A DNA stretch of 64,000 nucleotides from Rhodonellum sp041748555. GTDB taxonomy: Bacteria; Bacteroidota; Bacteroidia; Cytophagales; Cyclobacteriaceae. The DNA lies in contig JBGTDA010000021.1 of NCBI GenBank assembly GCA_041748555.1, forward strand, positions 1 through 64,000, in the 5' to 3' direction. Both the position numbers and the translations under genes were made by a program. Below, in pieces: positions 35,609-44,736 of the stretch. The stretch's first letter is position 1. Every line of letters starts with the position of its first letter. The notes beneath the pieces are model-generated. The model saw only the letters and a program-made list of their open reading frames with translations, searched no databases and was not told the origin of the DNA.

Positions 35609-36928
35609 ATGACACACACATTAAAACCCCTTCAAGAGGCCAAAATAGCCGTTATCGGACTTGGATACGTTGGATTGCCTCTAGCCGTTGAGTTTGCACA
35701 CAAATATTTTACTGTTGGATATGACATTGATCCAAAAAGAATCGCCGAATTAAAAAACGGAAAAGACAACACTCTGGAAGTAGAGGACGATAAGCTTCAA
35801 TCGGTTTTGTTTCCGGACTTAAAGAGTCTCATCGAAAACAAAACGGGTCTTCTACCAAGTGATAAAGTTGCGGACATAGAAAGTTGTAACTTTTATATTG
35901 TGACTGTTCCTACTCCGACAGATAAACATAATAGACCAATATTAACGCCCATGCTTAAGGCATCGGAAGCCATTGGAAAAATCCTAAAGAAGGGAGATGT
36001 AGTCATATATGAATCTACAGTTTACCCGGGTGTTACAGAGGAAGAATGCGTGCCTGTTTTGGAAAATGTTTCAGGATTGAAATTCAATGTTGATTTCTTC
36101 GCAGGTTATTCCCCCGAAAGAATCAATCCCGGAGACAAGGAGCATACAGTCGCCAAAATCCTGAAAGTCACCTCAGGCAGCACACCTGAAATAGCGGATT
36201 ATGTGGATGAATTATACAGGACGGTAATTACAGCGGGAACGCATAAAGCCTCCTCAATTAAGGTTGCAGAAGCTGCAAAAGTAATCGAGAATTCCCAAAG
36301 GGATATCAACATCGCTTTTGTCAATGAGCTGTCCAAAATATTCAATTTGCTGGGAATTGACACCAAGGAAGTTTTGGAAGCTGCCGGAACCAAGTGGAAT
36401 TTTCTGAATTTCAAACCGGGCTTGGTGGGAGGTCACTGCATAGGAGTTGATCCCTTTTATCTGGCTCAAAAGGCCCAGGAAGTAGGATATCATCCTGAAA
36501 TCATTCTTGCCGGAAGAAGGCTGAACGACAGTATGGGCAAGCATGTGGCAACAGAAGTGATCAAGCACATGATGCGAAAAGATCTGAAGGTAATTGATTC
36601 GAAGGTGCTGATATTAGGGTTTACTTTTAAAGAAAATTGCCCGGATGTAAGAAACACCAGGGTAATAGACATATTCAAAGAATTGAGATCTTTTGATATG
36701 GATGTGGATATTTATGATCCTTGGGCAAACGTACAGGAAGTAAAGCGTGAATATGCAATAGATATCAAATCAGGGGAGGATGTTCCTGATCTGAAACAAT
36801 ATTCTGCAATAATCCTTGCTGTATCACACAATGAATTTGCAAGATTCGAGATCAGAAAATCTGAGAACCAAGTTGTTTTTGATGTAAAAGGAATTTTGGA
36901 AAAAGAATTGGTCGATGCGCGATTATAA
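35609..36928 (+). CDS. tviB: UDP-N-acetylhexosamine 6-dehydrogenase, TviB/WbpA-type
   Basis: NAD-dependent dehydrogenase of 439 residues. Seen: IAVIGLGYVGLPLAVEFA (13-30), TVPTPTDKHNRPILTP (99-114), YESTVYPGVTEEECVPVLE (134-152), SPERINPGDKEHTV (168-181) and catalytic Cys277 in GGHCIGVDPFYL. The TVPTP.D...P.L and PERINPGD patterns identify the UDP-GlcNAc/UDP-GalNAc branch (TviB/VipA, WbpA, WbpO), unlike the Ugd at 12197. UDP-GlcNAc to UDP-GlcNAcA would supply the wlbA/wlbC/wlbB set at 14778-17446; UDP-GalNAc is the alternative substrate. It heads the second export operon, 123 bases ahead of the Wza gene. Confidence 0.92.
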   Translation: MTHTLKPLQEAKIAVIGLGYVGLPLAVEFAHKYFTVGYDIDPKRIAELKNGKDNTLEVEDDKLQSVLFPDLKSLIENKTGLLPSDKVADIESCNFYIVTVPTPTDKHNRPILTPMLKASEAIGKILKKGDVVIYESTVYPGVTEEECVPVLENVSGLKFNVDFFAGYSPERINPGDKEHTVAKILKVTSGSTPEIADYVDELYRTVITAGTHKASSIKVAEAAKVIENSQRDINIAFVNELSKIFNLLGIDTKEVLEAAGTKWNFLNFKPGLVGGHCIGVDPFYLAQKAQEVGYHPEIILAGRRLNDSMGKHVATEVIKHMMRKDLKVIDSKVLILGFTFKENCPDVRNTRVIDIFKELRSFDMDVDIYDPWANVQEVKREYAIDIKSGEDVPDLKQYSAIILAVSHNEFARFEIRKSENQVVFDVKGILEKELVDARL

Positions 36929-37051
36929 TGCACATAATATCATACGATTCTAAAAATCTTTATATTTTTCACTACAAAAAGTTTAAATTCAAAATTTATA
37001 TTTTATTTTGCGTCCAAATCTTATACATCCCGCTTTTGCCCATTCCATATT

Positions 37052-37885
37052 ATGTCTCCTAAACCTTTCATAATTTCCCTTAACAGGATTTTTACGCTGA
37101 TTCTTTTTTCAGCAAGCTGTATTTCCTGCATTTCCAACAAACAGTTGACCTATATGCAGGAACTTGGGGATACAAATGCCTTGGTATATTCCAGCGAAAG
37201 AATACCCTACAGCATGGAGGATTATTTATTGCAAAGCTTTGATATTGTAGAGATAAATATCAAAACTACCAGTCCTGAACTTAATGCTTTATTTAATGTA
37301 ATCGTTGGTGAAAACTCCAATAATGGAATGATGATGGGACAAAACGGAGGCGATATTTTCTTTATGAATGGGTATACCATTGATGAGTTTGGTATGGTCG
37401 AACTTCCCTTGGTAGGTGAAGTCATGTTTCGAGGTTTAACGGTCCATCAGGCAAAGGAACTAATTGCATCCAGTGTAAGTGAATATGTGAATGAGGATGA
37501 ATATTTTGTTCGGGTGAGGCTAGGTGGCATCAGGTTCAGTGCCCTGGGAGAATTTAATAACCCCGGTAAACAGACCGTGTTACAAAACAGAGTGAGTATT
37601 TTTGAAGCCATAGCAGTTGCAGGTGACTTAAATATTTTCGCCAAGAGAAATGAACTTGTCCTGGTAAGACAATACCCTGATGGATCCCAGATCCACAAAA
37701 TCAATTTAAATGACAGGAGTTTGTTAGGCTCCGATTATTATTTCATTAGGCCTAATGACATTTTATACGCAGAACCTCTTAAGGTTAGAGAAGTTGGTTC
37801 AGGAGGTAATTTCATACAATCACTCACCCTGGTGACAACAACCATAACCACTATTGCTTTAGTGTTAACATTAATTAGAAATTAA
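37052..37885 (+). CDS. Wza-type outer-membrane polysaccharide export lipoprotein
   Basis: A 277-residue protein with a signal peptide ending near Cys26 or Cys29 (LFSASCISC), one of which is probably lipidated. A Poly_export domain follows (SFDIVEINIKTTSPELNALF...YTIDEFGMVELPLVGEVMFRGL, about residues 62-140), then one SLBB unit (RLGGIRFSALGEFNNPGKQTV, about 155-180), and a C-terminal membrane helix (about 254-274) that could form the outer-membrane pore. It is far smaller than the SLBB protein at 9481, so the two are different exporter classes. Wzc follows four bases later; Wza and Wzc are known partners. Confidence 0.91.
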   Translation: MSPKPFIISLNRIFTLILFSASCISCISNKQLTYMQELGDTNALVYSSERIPYSMEDYLLQSFDIVEINIKTTSPELNALFNVIVGENSNNGMMMGQNGGDIFFMNGYTIDEFGMVELPLVGEVMFRGLTVHQAKELIASSVSEYVNEDEYFVRVRLGGIRFSALGEFNNPGKQTVLQNRVSIFEAIAVAGDLNIFAKRNELVLVRQYPDGSQIHKINLNDRSLLGSDYYFIRPNDILYAEPLKVREVGSGGNFIQSLTLVTTTITTIALVLTLIRN

Positions 37886-37889
37886 ATAC

Positions 37890-40292
37890 ATGCAATCAGA
37901 AGAAGAAGAGTTTTTGTCTAAGGATGAAAACTCGTTTGATTATAAAACCTTAATTCCCAAAATCCTTAGGATCTGGCCTTTAATATTACTCTCTGTGATA
38001 TTGTTTTCAGTCTCAGGCTACCTTTGGACAAAATTTTCCGTACCCATGCATCGGGTTTCGAGTTTGTTTTTCATTAAAGAAAAAGAATCGGCATTAACCA
38101 TTTTTGAAGCGCCCAGCATAATGGATAACGGTAATATAGGATTACAGAATGAAGTAATAATTCTAAAATCCAAACCTATTGCTGAAGCCACTTTGAGCAA
38201 ATTGGATTTTGATGTGGAATATTATTTAAAGAACTCTTTTGCCCTTGATCTTAATCTGAGTAATTATTTAAACAATACTTTTGTAAATCAGGAGCTTTAT
38301 AGGAATACTCCGATTATAGTGGAGGTGGACTGGAAATCACCACAAGTTATCAACGGTCTTTTTACAATAACCTGGAATAATGTCGATGAATTTTCTTTGG
38401 CATTTGAGGATGAGAATTATGATAAATTTTTACCCGATGGTACCCAAACTAAACTGGAAATTATTCCAGAGGATGAAGATTTTAGATTTGGGGAATGGAT
38501 TGAAAATAATCATTTCCGGATAAAAATCTCCAAGACAGGTGCGGAAACAAACGGGAAAATATTGGTTAAACTGAGGGATGTCAGCTCTTTGGTTTGGTGG
38601 TATTCCAGTAGTTTGAATATACAACCTGTTGAAAGGGCAGCATCAATCATCAATATCTCTTTGGTAACACCCCATTCAACAAAAGGACAGGTTTACCTTA
38701 ACACCTTAATGCAGACCTACATTGATTTAGAGCTTTCCCAAAAAAATGAAATTGCAGCAAATACAATTGCCTTTATAGATAGTCAGGTTGCGGGTGTAGC
38801 GGATTCGTTAAGGTTCTTTGAAGTACAACTGGAAAATTTCAGGTCTGACAATAAAATTTATGATTTAAGTTCAGAAAGTACCACTGTTTTTGAAAATCTT
38901 ACGGAATATGAACGTGAACTAAAGCAGGAACAGTTTAAAAGATCCTATTACCAAAATCTTAAGGATTACCTTTTGAGGGAAAATTATAGGGATTTGGTAG
39001 TTCCTTCAGGTTTGGGTATTGAAGACCCCATTCTGAATGCCTTAATATCCAACCTTATGGCTTTTCAGGTAGAAAAATCCAGATTGTTGGCTACTCAGAC
39101 AGAGGCTTCTCCTGCAGTCAAAGAGGTAAATAGAAAAATACAGGATCTTAATGTTTCAATTCGGGAAATTCTTTCCAATGTTGATCAGAATTCTCTTTTG
39201 TTGATCCGGAATTTAGAAACGCGGATAGGTGAAATCGAACAATCCTTCAGAAGCCTTCCGCAAACAGAGCAGAATCTGATAAGGATTGAAAGGCAATTTA
39301 CCCTTAATGAAAATATTTATACGTATTTGATGCAAAAGCGTGCGGAGTCCGCTATAACCAAGGCTTCCAATACGGCGAATAACAAGATTATAGAACCTGC
39401 GGCGGGTGCAGGTCAGGTGACTCCAAGGGCCCGACAAAATTATATATTTGCATTTTTGATGGGATTAGGCCTTCCTATTTTGTTGGTGGTTTCCAGAGAG
39501 TTTTTGAGAACGAAAATTGAAGACATAAAATTTTTGGAACAAAAACTTAGAGTACCTGTGCTTGCAACGATTCTGCTTAATAAAAAGGACAGCAATTTGG
39601 TTGTTTTTGAACAGGGAAAGTCAGGAATTGCGGAAGGATTCAGATCACTTAGAGCCAACATTAAATTTATTCTTCCAAAAGAATCTCAATTGACCTTAAT
39701 GGTCACTTCTACAATATCCGGAGAAGGAAAAACCTTTTGTTCAATGAATCTGGCTTCTGTTTATTCCTTGACGGGGAAAAAAACCCTATTGGTTGGGTGT
39801 GATATGAGAAAGCCTAAAATATTTGAAGATTTTGGGATTACCAATGACAAAGGGCTTTCGACCTTGCTAAGTGGACAGGAAGAGGACTGGAGAAAGGTAG
39901 TGAAGCCCACAAAATATGATAACCTTGATATTTTAGTGTCGGGTCCAACTCCTCCAAACCCTGCGGAACTATTGTTTACCGAAACCTTTGGGATTCTCAT
40001 AAATGATTTGAAACAGAATTACGATATTGTTATTTTGGATACACCACCGGTAGGTTTGGTGAGCGAAACACTTGACCTTCTTGATCATGTTGACCTTACT
40101 TTATTCGTGTTTAGGCAAAACTTTAGTCAGAGAACTTTTGTGGAGGCCGTAAATGGATTGAAAACGAAAAAAGGAATTAAAAATGTATATGCAGTATTCA
40201 ATGGTGTGGACAGAAGTAAAGTGACATACGGATACGGTTACACATACGGTTATGGTTATGGCTATTATGATGATGATAAGAAAAAGGGATAA
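37890..40292 (+). CDS. wzc: Wzc-type polysaccharide co-polymerase and tyrosine autokinase
   Basis: An 800-residue inner-membrane protein. TM1 lies at about residues 28-48, a large periplasmic Wzz/GNVR region includes coiled coils (about 290-500), TM2 lies at about 514-533, and a cytoplasmic BY-kinase follows. Seen: Walker A STISGEGKT (607-615, K614), Walker A' in LLVGCDMRKPK, Walker B in YDIVILDTPP, and a C-terminal tyrosine cluster YGYGYTYGYGYGYY with eight Tyr, the autophosphorylation site. It controls chain length and export by phosphorylation. No Wzb-type phosphatase gene is visible nearby. Spacing to Wza is four bases. Confidence 0.95.
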   Translation: MQSEEEEFLSKDENSFDYKTLIPKILRIWPLILLSVILFSVSGYLWTKFSVPMHRVSSLFFIKEKESALTIFEAPSIMDNGNIGLQNEVIILKSKPIAEATLSKLDFDVEYYLKNSFALDLNLSNYLNNTFVNQELYRNTPIIVEVDWKSPQVINGLFTITWNNVDEFSLAFEDENYDKFLPDGTQTKLEIIPEDEDFRFGEWIENNHFRIKISKTGAETNGKILVKLRDVSSLVWWYSSSLNIQPVERAASIINISLVTPHSTKGQVYLNTLMQTYIDLELSQKNEIAANTIAFIDSQVAGVADSLRFFEVQLENFRSDNKIYDLSSESTTVFENLTEYERELKQEQFKRSYYQNLKDYLLRENYRDLVVPSGLGIEDPILNALISNLMAFQVEKSRLLATQTEASPAVKEVNRKIQDLNVSIREILSNVDQNSLLLIRNLETRIGEIEQSFRSLPQTEQNLIRIERQFTLNENIYTYLMQKRAESAITKASNTANNKIIEPAAGAGQVTPRARQNYIFAFLMGLGLPILLVVSREFLRTKIEDIKFLEQKLRVPVLATILLNKKDSNLVVFEQGKSGIAEGFRSLRANIKFILPKESQLTLMVTSTISGEGKTFCSMNLASVYSLTGKKTLLVGCDMRKPKIFEDFGITNDKGLSTLLSGQEEDWRKVVKPTKYDNLDILVSGPTPPNPAELLFTETFGILINDLKQNYDIVILDTPPVGLVSETLDLLDHVDLTLFVFRQNFSQRTFVEAVNGLKTKKGIKNVYAVFNGVDRSKVTYGYGYTYGYGYGYYDDDKKKG

Positions 40293-40337
40293 TAAGTTCA
40301 ATTATCTTCCATGGAATGGCTCCAAATTTTCTTTAAC

Positions 40338-41549
40338 ATGAAAATTGTTATTGGAGGAAATTGCAAAATAGCTTGCGATGCCTTGTCATATTTGTACCAA
40401 AAAGGAATCAATAAAGAGGATATTCTTGTATGTATCAATAAAAGAGATTCCGGAATGGATGGGTGGCAGCCTTCACTCAAAAAGCTGGCTTCCAGACTGG
40501 GAATCAAAGAAGTTTTGCTTCAGGAACTATACGAGATTGAGGATCTTGTTTTTATCTCCTTGGAGTTTGACCAAATTATCAAGACCTCGAAATTTCTTTC
40601 TCAAGAACTGTTCAATATCCATTTCTCTTTATTACCCCAATATAAAGGAATGTACACTTCCTGTATTCCTTTGTTGAAAGGGGATATGGAATCAGGGGTT
40701 ACATTACATCGCATGGATGATGGGATAGATACAGGTGAGATTATCGATCAACAGGCCTTTCCCTTACCCTTGAACTTAAACGGTTTTGGACTTTATAATA
40801 CCTATTTGAAATATGCTTTCGTCATTTTCAAAAGTAACATTGATTCTATTTTATTAAAAAAAGTTATTTCCACTCCCCAAAATCATTTTTTTTCAACTTA
40901 TTATTCTAAAAAATCAATAGATTTTTCTTCCATAAAAATAGATTTTTATCAAACAGGTTACCAAGTGCACAATCAAATCAGGGCCTTTGCTTTTAGACCA
41001 TTCCAGTTGCCTGTTTTAGAGGGACTTTCTATTAGCCACTCTGTTGTTTCTTCAAACAGATCAGTGGGTAAGCCGGGTTTTTATTTGCAGGAAACAGAAT
41101 TTAAAAGAACTTATTCCACCATTGATTATGATGTGGAAGTGTATTTTGACCAATTGGAACAAATACTTCAGGCTGCAAAAGAAAACCGATTATCCTTTAT
41201 CAGGGAGAGGTTTGAAGAAGGCTACCTATTCAATGAAAAAAATAAATCCGGTTGGGATGCGCTTATCGTAGCAGCCTATAACAATTCTTTTGAAGTTTTA
41301 AAGTTTTTGCTGGATAATGGGATGGATCCGAACAGTACCAATAATAATGGAACCAGTGTGCTGATGTATGCCATGACAGCGACCGTAGAGAATAATGATT
41401 TCAAGTCTATGGATTATCTGATTGCCGCTGGGGCAGAGATTAATCATATGGACAATGCTGGTATCTCACTGGTAGAATATTCCAAAAAACACAGGAATGC
41501 CACTGTTGTTGATTACCTTAACCAACACCAAACCCTAATTGGAGGCTAA
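40338..41549 (+). CDS. Sugar N-formyltransferase with C-terminal ankyrin repeats (QdtF-like)
   Basis: A protein of 403 residues. The N-terminal domain (1-130) has the formyltransferase core: MKIVIGGNCKIACDALSYL, then FNIHFSLLPQYKG with the catalytic Asn93 and His95, and MDDGIDTGEII with Asp131, so the Asn-His-Asp triad is intact. A middle region follows (about 130-290), then two to three ankyrin-like units from about 303 to 400 (GWDALIVAAYNNSFEVLKFLLDNG; GTSVLMYAM; YLIAAGAEINHMDNAG). QdtF of Providencia alcalifaciens, which formylates dTDP-Qui3N with N10-formyl-THF, has this same layout. The substrate here is inferred to be an amino-NDP-sugar. ATG 40338 is preferred to 40311 because the fold starts there. 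Confidence 0.85.
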   Translation: MKIVIGGNCKIACDALSYLYQKGINKEDILVCINKRDSGMDGWQPSLKKLASRLGIKEVLLQELYEIEDLVFISLEFDQIIKTSKFLSQELFNIHFSLLPQYKGMYTSCIPLLKGDMESGVTLHRMDDGIDTGEIIDQQAFPLPLNLNGFGLYNTYLKYAFVIFKSNIDSILLKKVISTPQNHFFSTYYSKKSIDFSSIKIDFYQTGYQVHNQIRAFAFRPFQLPVLEGLSISHSVVSSNRSVGKPGFYLQETEFKRTYSTIDYDVEVYFDQLEQILQAAKENRLSFIRERFEEGYLFNEKNKSGWDALIVAAYNNSFEVLKFLLDNGMDPNSTNNNGTSVLMYAMTATVENNDFKSMDYLIAAGAEINHMDNAGISLVEYSKKHRNATVVDYLNQHQTLIGG

Positions 41550-41630
41550 AGACAGGTGCATTTGATATTTGATAAATAATCGGGCAACCCACTCGAATAA
41601 TAATATTCTCACAAATTTTAGAGTATATAA

Positions 41631-42491
41631 ATGAATCAAAAACAGATAGATGATCTCGATTGGGATTTCCGTATAGAGGCTAATAATGGTCCATTTAGTA
41701 TTGGTTTTTCCCAAGTGTGGAAGTACAGGGATCTCTTGATGTTGTTTGTGAAAAGGGATATTGTAACGGTTTATAAACAGACCATTTTAGGACCTCTTTG
41801 GTTTTTTATCCAACCCATTCTGACCACAATTACATTTATGTTCATTTTTGGCAATCTGGCAGGAATAAGTACTGATGGTGTTCCCCAAATCCTTTTTTAC
41901 CTGGCAGGAATTACCATATGGAATTATTTCAATGAAACCCTTACACAAACATCCAAAACCTTCACTGAAAACGCACCCATATTCGGTAAGGTTTATTTCC
42001 CAAGGTTGGTTTTACCTCTGAGTAAAGTAATCAGTAACCTTTTGAAGTTTGCCATTCAATTTGGACTTTTTTTGGTAACCCTATTGGTGTTTGTCCTTTT
42101 AGGAAAGGATGTCGGCCCTAATATTTATATACTATTAACTCCGATATTAATGATAATGATGGGGGGATTGGGTCTGGGTTTCGGTTTGATTTCCAGCGCT
42201 TTGACCACTAAATACCGTGACCTTACTTTTTTGATAGCTTTCGGGGTGCAATTGCTGATGTATGCAACTCCTGTGATATATCCCATGAGTTCTATTTCTG
42301 AGAAATACCAGATTTATTTATGGATCAATCCGCTCACCAGTATACTGGAATGCTTTAAATATGCCTATTTGGGTTCAGGTGTTTTGAATTGGTTTTGGCT
42401 CACCTATAGTATGATATTCACTGTACTCCTGCTGTTATTGGGAGCAGTGACTTTCAATAGAATAGAAAAATCTTTTGTTGATACGGTTTAA
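41631..42491 (+). CDS. wzm: Wzm-like ABC-2 type polysaccharide export permease
   Basis: A 286-residue inner-membrane protein with six helices, the ABC-2 type. N-terminal FSQVWKYRDLLMLFVKRDIVTVYKQTILGPLWFFIQPILTT is the family hallmark (about residues 23-66), then KVYFPRLVLPLSKV (coupling region) and the final FNRIEKSFVDTV. With the Wzt protein encoded six bases downstream it forms a transporter that moves a finished, lipid-linked polymer to the periplasm. It is a different route from the Wzx/Wzy genes at 21551 and 26638. Confidence 0.93.
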   Translation: MNQKQIDDLDWDFRIEANNGPFSIGFSQVWKYRDLLMLFVKRDIVTVYKQTILGPLWFFIQPILTTITFMFIFGNLAGISTDGVPQILFYLAGITIWNYFNETLTQTSKTFTENAPIFGKVYFPRLVLPLSKVISNLLKFAIQFGLFLVTLLVFVLLGKDVGPNIYILLTPILMIMMGGLGLGFGLISSALTTKYRDLTFLIAFGVQLLMYATPVIYPMSSISEKYQIYLWINPLTSILECFKYAYLGSGVLNWFWLTYSMIFTVLLLLLGAVTFNRIEKSFVDTV

Positions 42492-42497
42492 TTAACT

Positions 42498-43763
42498 ATG
42501 CGTCCTGTAATAAATGTAGAGAATGTCTCCAAATTATACAGATTGGGAGAAATAGGCACAGGTACCATAAGCCATGATATCAATAGATGGTGGGCCAAAA
42601 TGCGGGGAAAGGAAGATCCATTTGCTGAAATCGGAACTGAAAACGATCGTGCTGTAAATGACGGTAGCCAGTATGCCTGGGCCCTTCGAGATATAAATTT
42701 TCAAGTTGGGCAAGGTGACGTCTTGGGCATTATTGGCCGTAATGGAGCAGGAAAAAGTACTTTGTTGAAAATACTTTCCCGTGTTACTTTGCCCACAAAC
42801 GGGCATATCGATGTAAAAGGCCGTGTAGCTTCTTTATTGGAAGTTGGAACCGGATTTCATCCTGAGCTAACGGGAAGGGAAAATATTTTTTTGAATGGGG
42901 CCATTCTAGGCATGACAAAATCCGAAATTAAAAGAAAATTTGATGAAATAGTCGATTTTGCAGGGGTTGCAAAATATGTAGATACACCAGTGAAAAGGTA
43001 CAGCAGTGGCATGTATGTGAGACTTGCTTTTGCTGTGGCAGCCCATTTGGAATCCGAAATCCTGATCATTGACGAAGTGCTGGCGGTTGGGGATGCCGAG
43101 TTTCAAAAGAAATGCCTCGGCAAAATGGGGGACGTTAGTAGAAAAGAAGGACGGACTATTCTTTTTGTAAGTCATAACATGGCTTCAGTGAAGAGTCTTT
43201 GCACTCATGGGATTGTTCTTCATAATGGTGCATACGCCTTTGAGGGTTCTACGCATGAGGCAGTTAATTTTTATCAGCAAAATTCAAATCTAAATCAATT
43301 TGTTAATTTTGATTTGGATTCACCTGATATTATTGGAAATGAAAATATAAAAATCCTGGAGTTTAAAGTTGGGGCTTTCCAAGGGGACTATATCTCAGTA
43401 TCCTCAGGAATCAGTTTTGAATGCACGTTTTATAATGAAAAAGTTGGGATAAACCTGGATATCACATTTGAATTGGTTAATTCAGAGGAGGTGAAAATTT
43501 TCCATCACGGAGCACTTATTTCCAAAAACAGAGACAGCAGGAAAGGTTTGTACACAATTAAAGGTCATCTTCCCCCATATACCCTGAATTCAGGACAGTA
43601 TAAATTCAACCTGATTTTTGGCGAAAACCAAAGGTACATGCTCTTTGGTGAAGCAGAATTGATCGGTTTCGAAGTTGCCAATGAATCATTGGGATCAAAT
43701 ACAGAGGTCTTGCCCGGTATCCTTCGTCCGAATATTCCTTATGAAATTGATTTTCAAAAATAA
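42498..43763 (+). CDS. wzt: Wzt-like ABC transporter ATPase with C-terminal carbohydrate-binding domain
   Basis: A 421-residue protein. The nucleotide-binding domain (1-250) has Walker A GRNGAGKST (80-88, K86), the signature YSSGM (168-172), Walker B ILIIDE (D192, E193) and switch His in LFVSHN. The N-terminus carries the insertion NRWWAKMRGKEDPF typical of polysaccharide exporters. Residues about 270-421 form the extra Wzt C-terminal beta domain (FECTFYNEKVGINLDITFELV...). In E. coli O9a/O8 this domain recognises the capped end of the polymer. The methyltransferase at 56153 could make such a cap. Confidence 0.93.
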   Translation: MRPVINVENVSKLYRLGEIGTGTISHDINRWWAKMRGKEDPFAEIGTENDRAVNDGSQYAWALRDINFQVGQGDVLGIIGRNGAGKSTLLKILSRVTLPTNGHIDVKGRVASLLEVGTGFHPELTGRENIFLNGAILGMTKSEIKRKFDEIVDFAGVAKYVDTPVKRYSSGMYVRLAFAVAAHLESEILIIDEVLAVGDAEFQKKCLGKMGDVSRKEGRTILFVSHNMASVKSLCTHGIVLHNGAYAFEGSTHEAVNFYQQNSNLNQFVNFDLDSPDIIGNENIKILEFKVGAFQGDYISVSSGISFECTFYNEKVGINLDITFELVNSEEVKIFHHGALISKNRDSRKGLYTIKGHLPPYTLNSGQYKFNLIFGENQRYMLFGEAELIGFEVANESLGSNTEVLPGILRPNIPYEIDFQK

Positions 43764-43806
43764 ATTGACAATTCATTTCTTTTCCTCATTTTAAAAATAA
43801 AATCTG

Positions 43807-44694
43807 ATGATAAAGAAATCCCCTTTGGTTACAATTGTTGCGCTTAGCTATAATCATGGGGATTATGTTTTGGAAACTTTGGAAAGTATCAAAAACCAGA
43901 CTTATCATACCATTCAGCTGATCATCATCGATAATGGATCAAAGGATGATTCTGTAAATAAAATAAACCAATGGATAAAAGGATCCGGTTTGGAAAATGT
44001 TTTATTTTTTCCGGAAGAAAAAAATTTAGGCGTATGCCCGGCCTTAAATAAAGCGCTGAATTTGTCCAAAGGAAGATATTATCAATTTGTTTCTTGCGAT
44101 GATATTTTATTGCATGATAAAATTGAAAAACAAGTTGAGATTTTTGAGGAACTTCCTGAAACCGTTGCATTTATTTATGGAAACTTTCAATACATCAATG
44201 AAAAAAGTGAAATTCTTGAAAAGAAAAATCATTTCGCACAACAAGGCTGGAATTATCAGTCAGACCTCCCGATGGGTAGGGTAAAACTGGTGGCAGTTAA
44301 CAACTATTTTATCTCTGCTCCAACAGTCCTTTACAGGACTGATCGTGTCAAAGAAGTTGGTGGCTATGATGAAAACATTCCTTTTGAGGATTATCAAATG
44401 AATTTGCGACTCTTGGCCAATTTTTCCTGCTATGGTTTAATCGATGTCTTATGTCTTTACAGGGTATTATCCAATTCTTTTTATAATTCAACATCTGATG
44501 ATAAAATTGAAAATAATTACCTGCATACAATGAAATACATATATGGTGAAAACTATTATCAGAATTGGGTAATACTACTTAGATATATACTTTTTAATAA
44601 CTCAATCAAATTCAAAATAATTAAAAAAATAATTTTTTTATTATTGAATAATGCTGCGGTTTCATTTAAAAAAACATATGGAATCAAGTCTTAG
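43807..44694 (+). CDS. Family 2 glycosyltransferase
   Basis: A 295-residue GT-A enzyme: PLVTIVALSYNHGDYVLETLESI (5-27), LIIIDNGSKDDS, and the metal-binding acidic motif CDDILL (about 99-104, with the usual DxD shifted to Cys-Asp-Asp), then a C-terminal amphipathic, Lys/Ile-rich tail. The tail may bind the membrane. It starts 43 bases after wzt and is the first of the transferases that alternate with AsnB genes. Sugar unknown. Confidence 0.85.
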   Translation: MIKKSPLVTIVALSYNHGDYVLETLESIKNQTYHTIQLIIIDNGSKDDSVNKINQWIKGSGLENVLFFPEEKNLGVCPALNKALNLSKGRYYQFVSCDDILLHDKIEKQVEIFEELPETVAFIYGNFQYINEKSEILEKKNHFAQQGWNYQSDLPMGRVKLVAVNNYFISAPTVLYRTDRVKEVGGYDENIPFEDYQMNLRLLANFSCYGLIDVLCLYRVLSNSFYNSTSDDKIENNYLHTMKYIYGENYYQNWVILLRYILFNNSIKFKIIKKIIFLLLNNAAVSFKKTYGIKS

Positions 44695-44736
44695 TGTTCA
44701 TTCTTTTCATTTCTTCGAATCAATGAAAGTTTTCCT

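Noticed and set aside
40225..40275. Short tandem repeat near the end of wzc
   Set aside because: It is the coding sequence of the Tyr-Gly tail of the kinase and is explained by that function.
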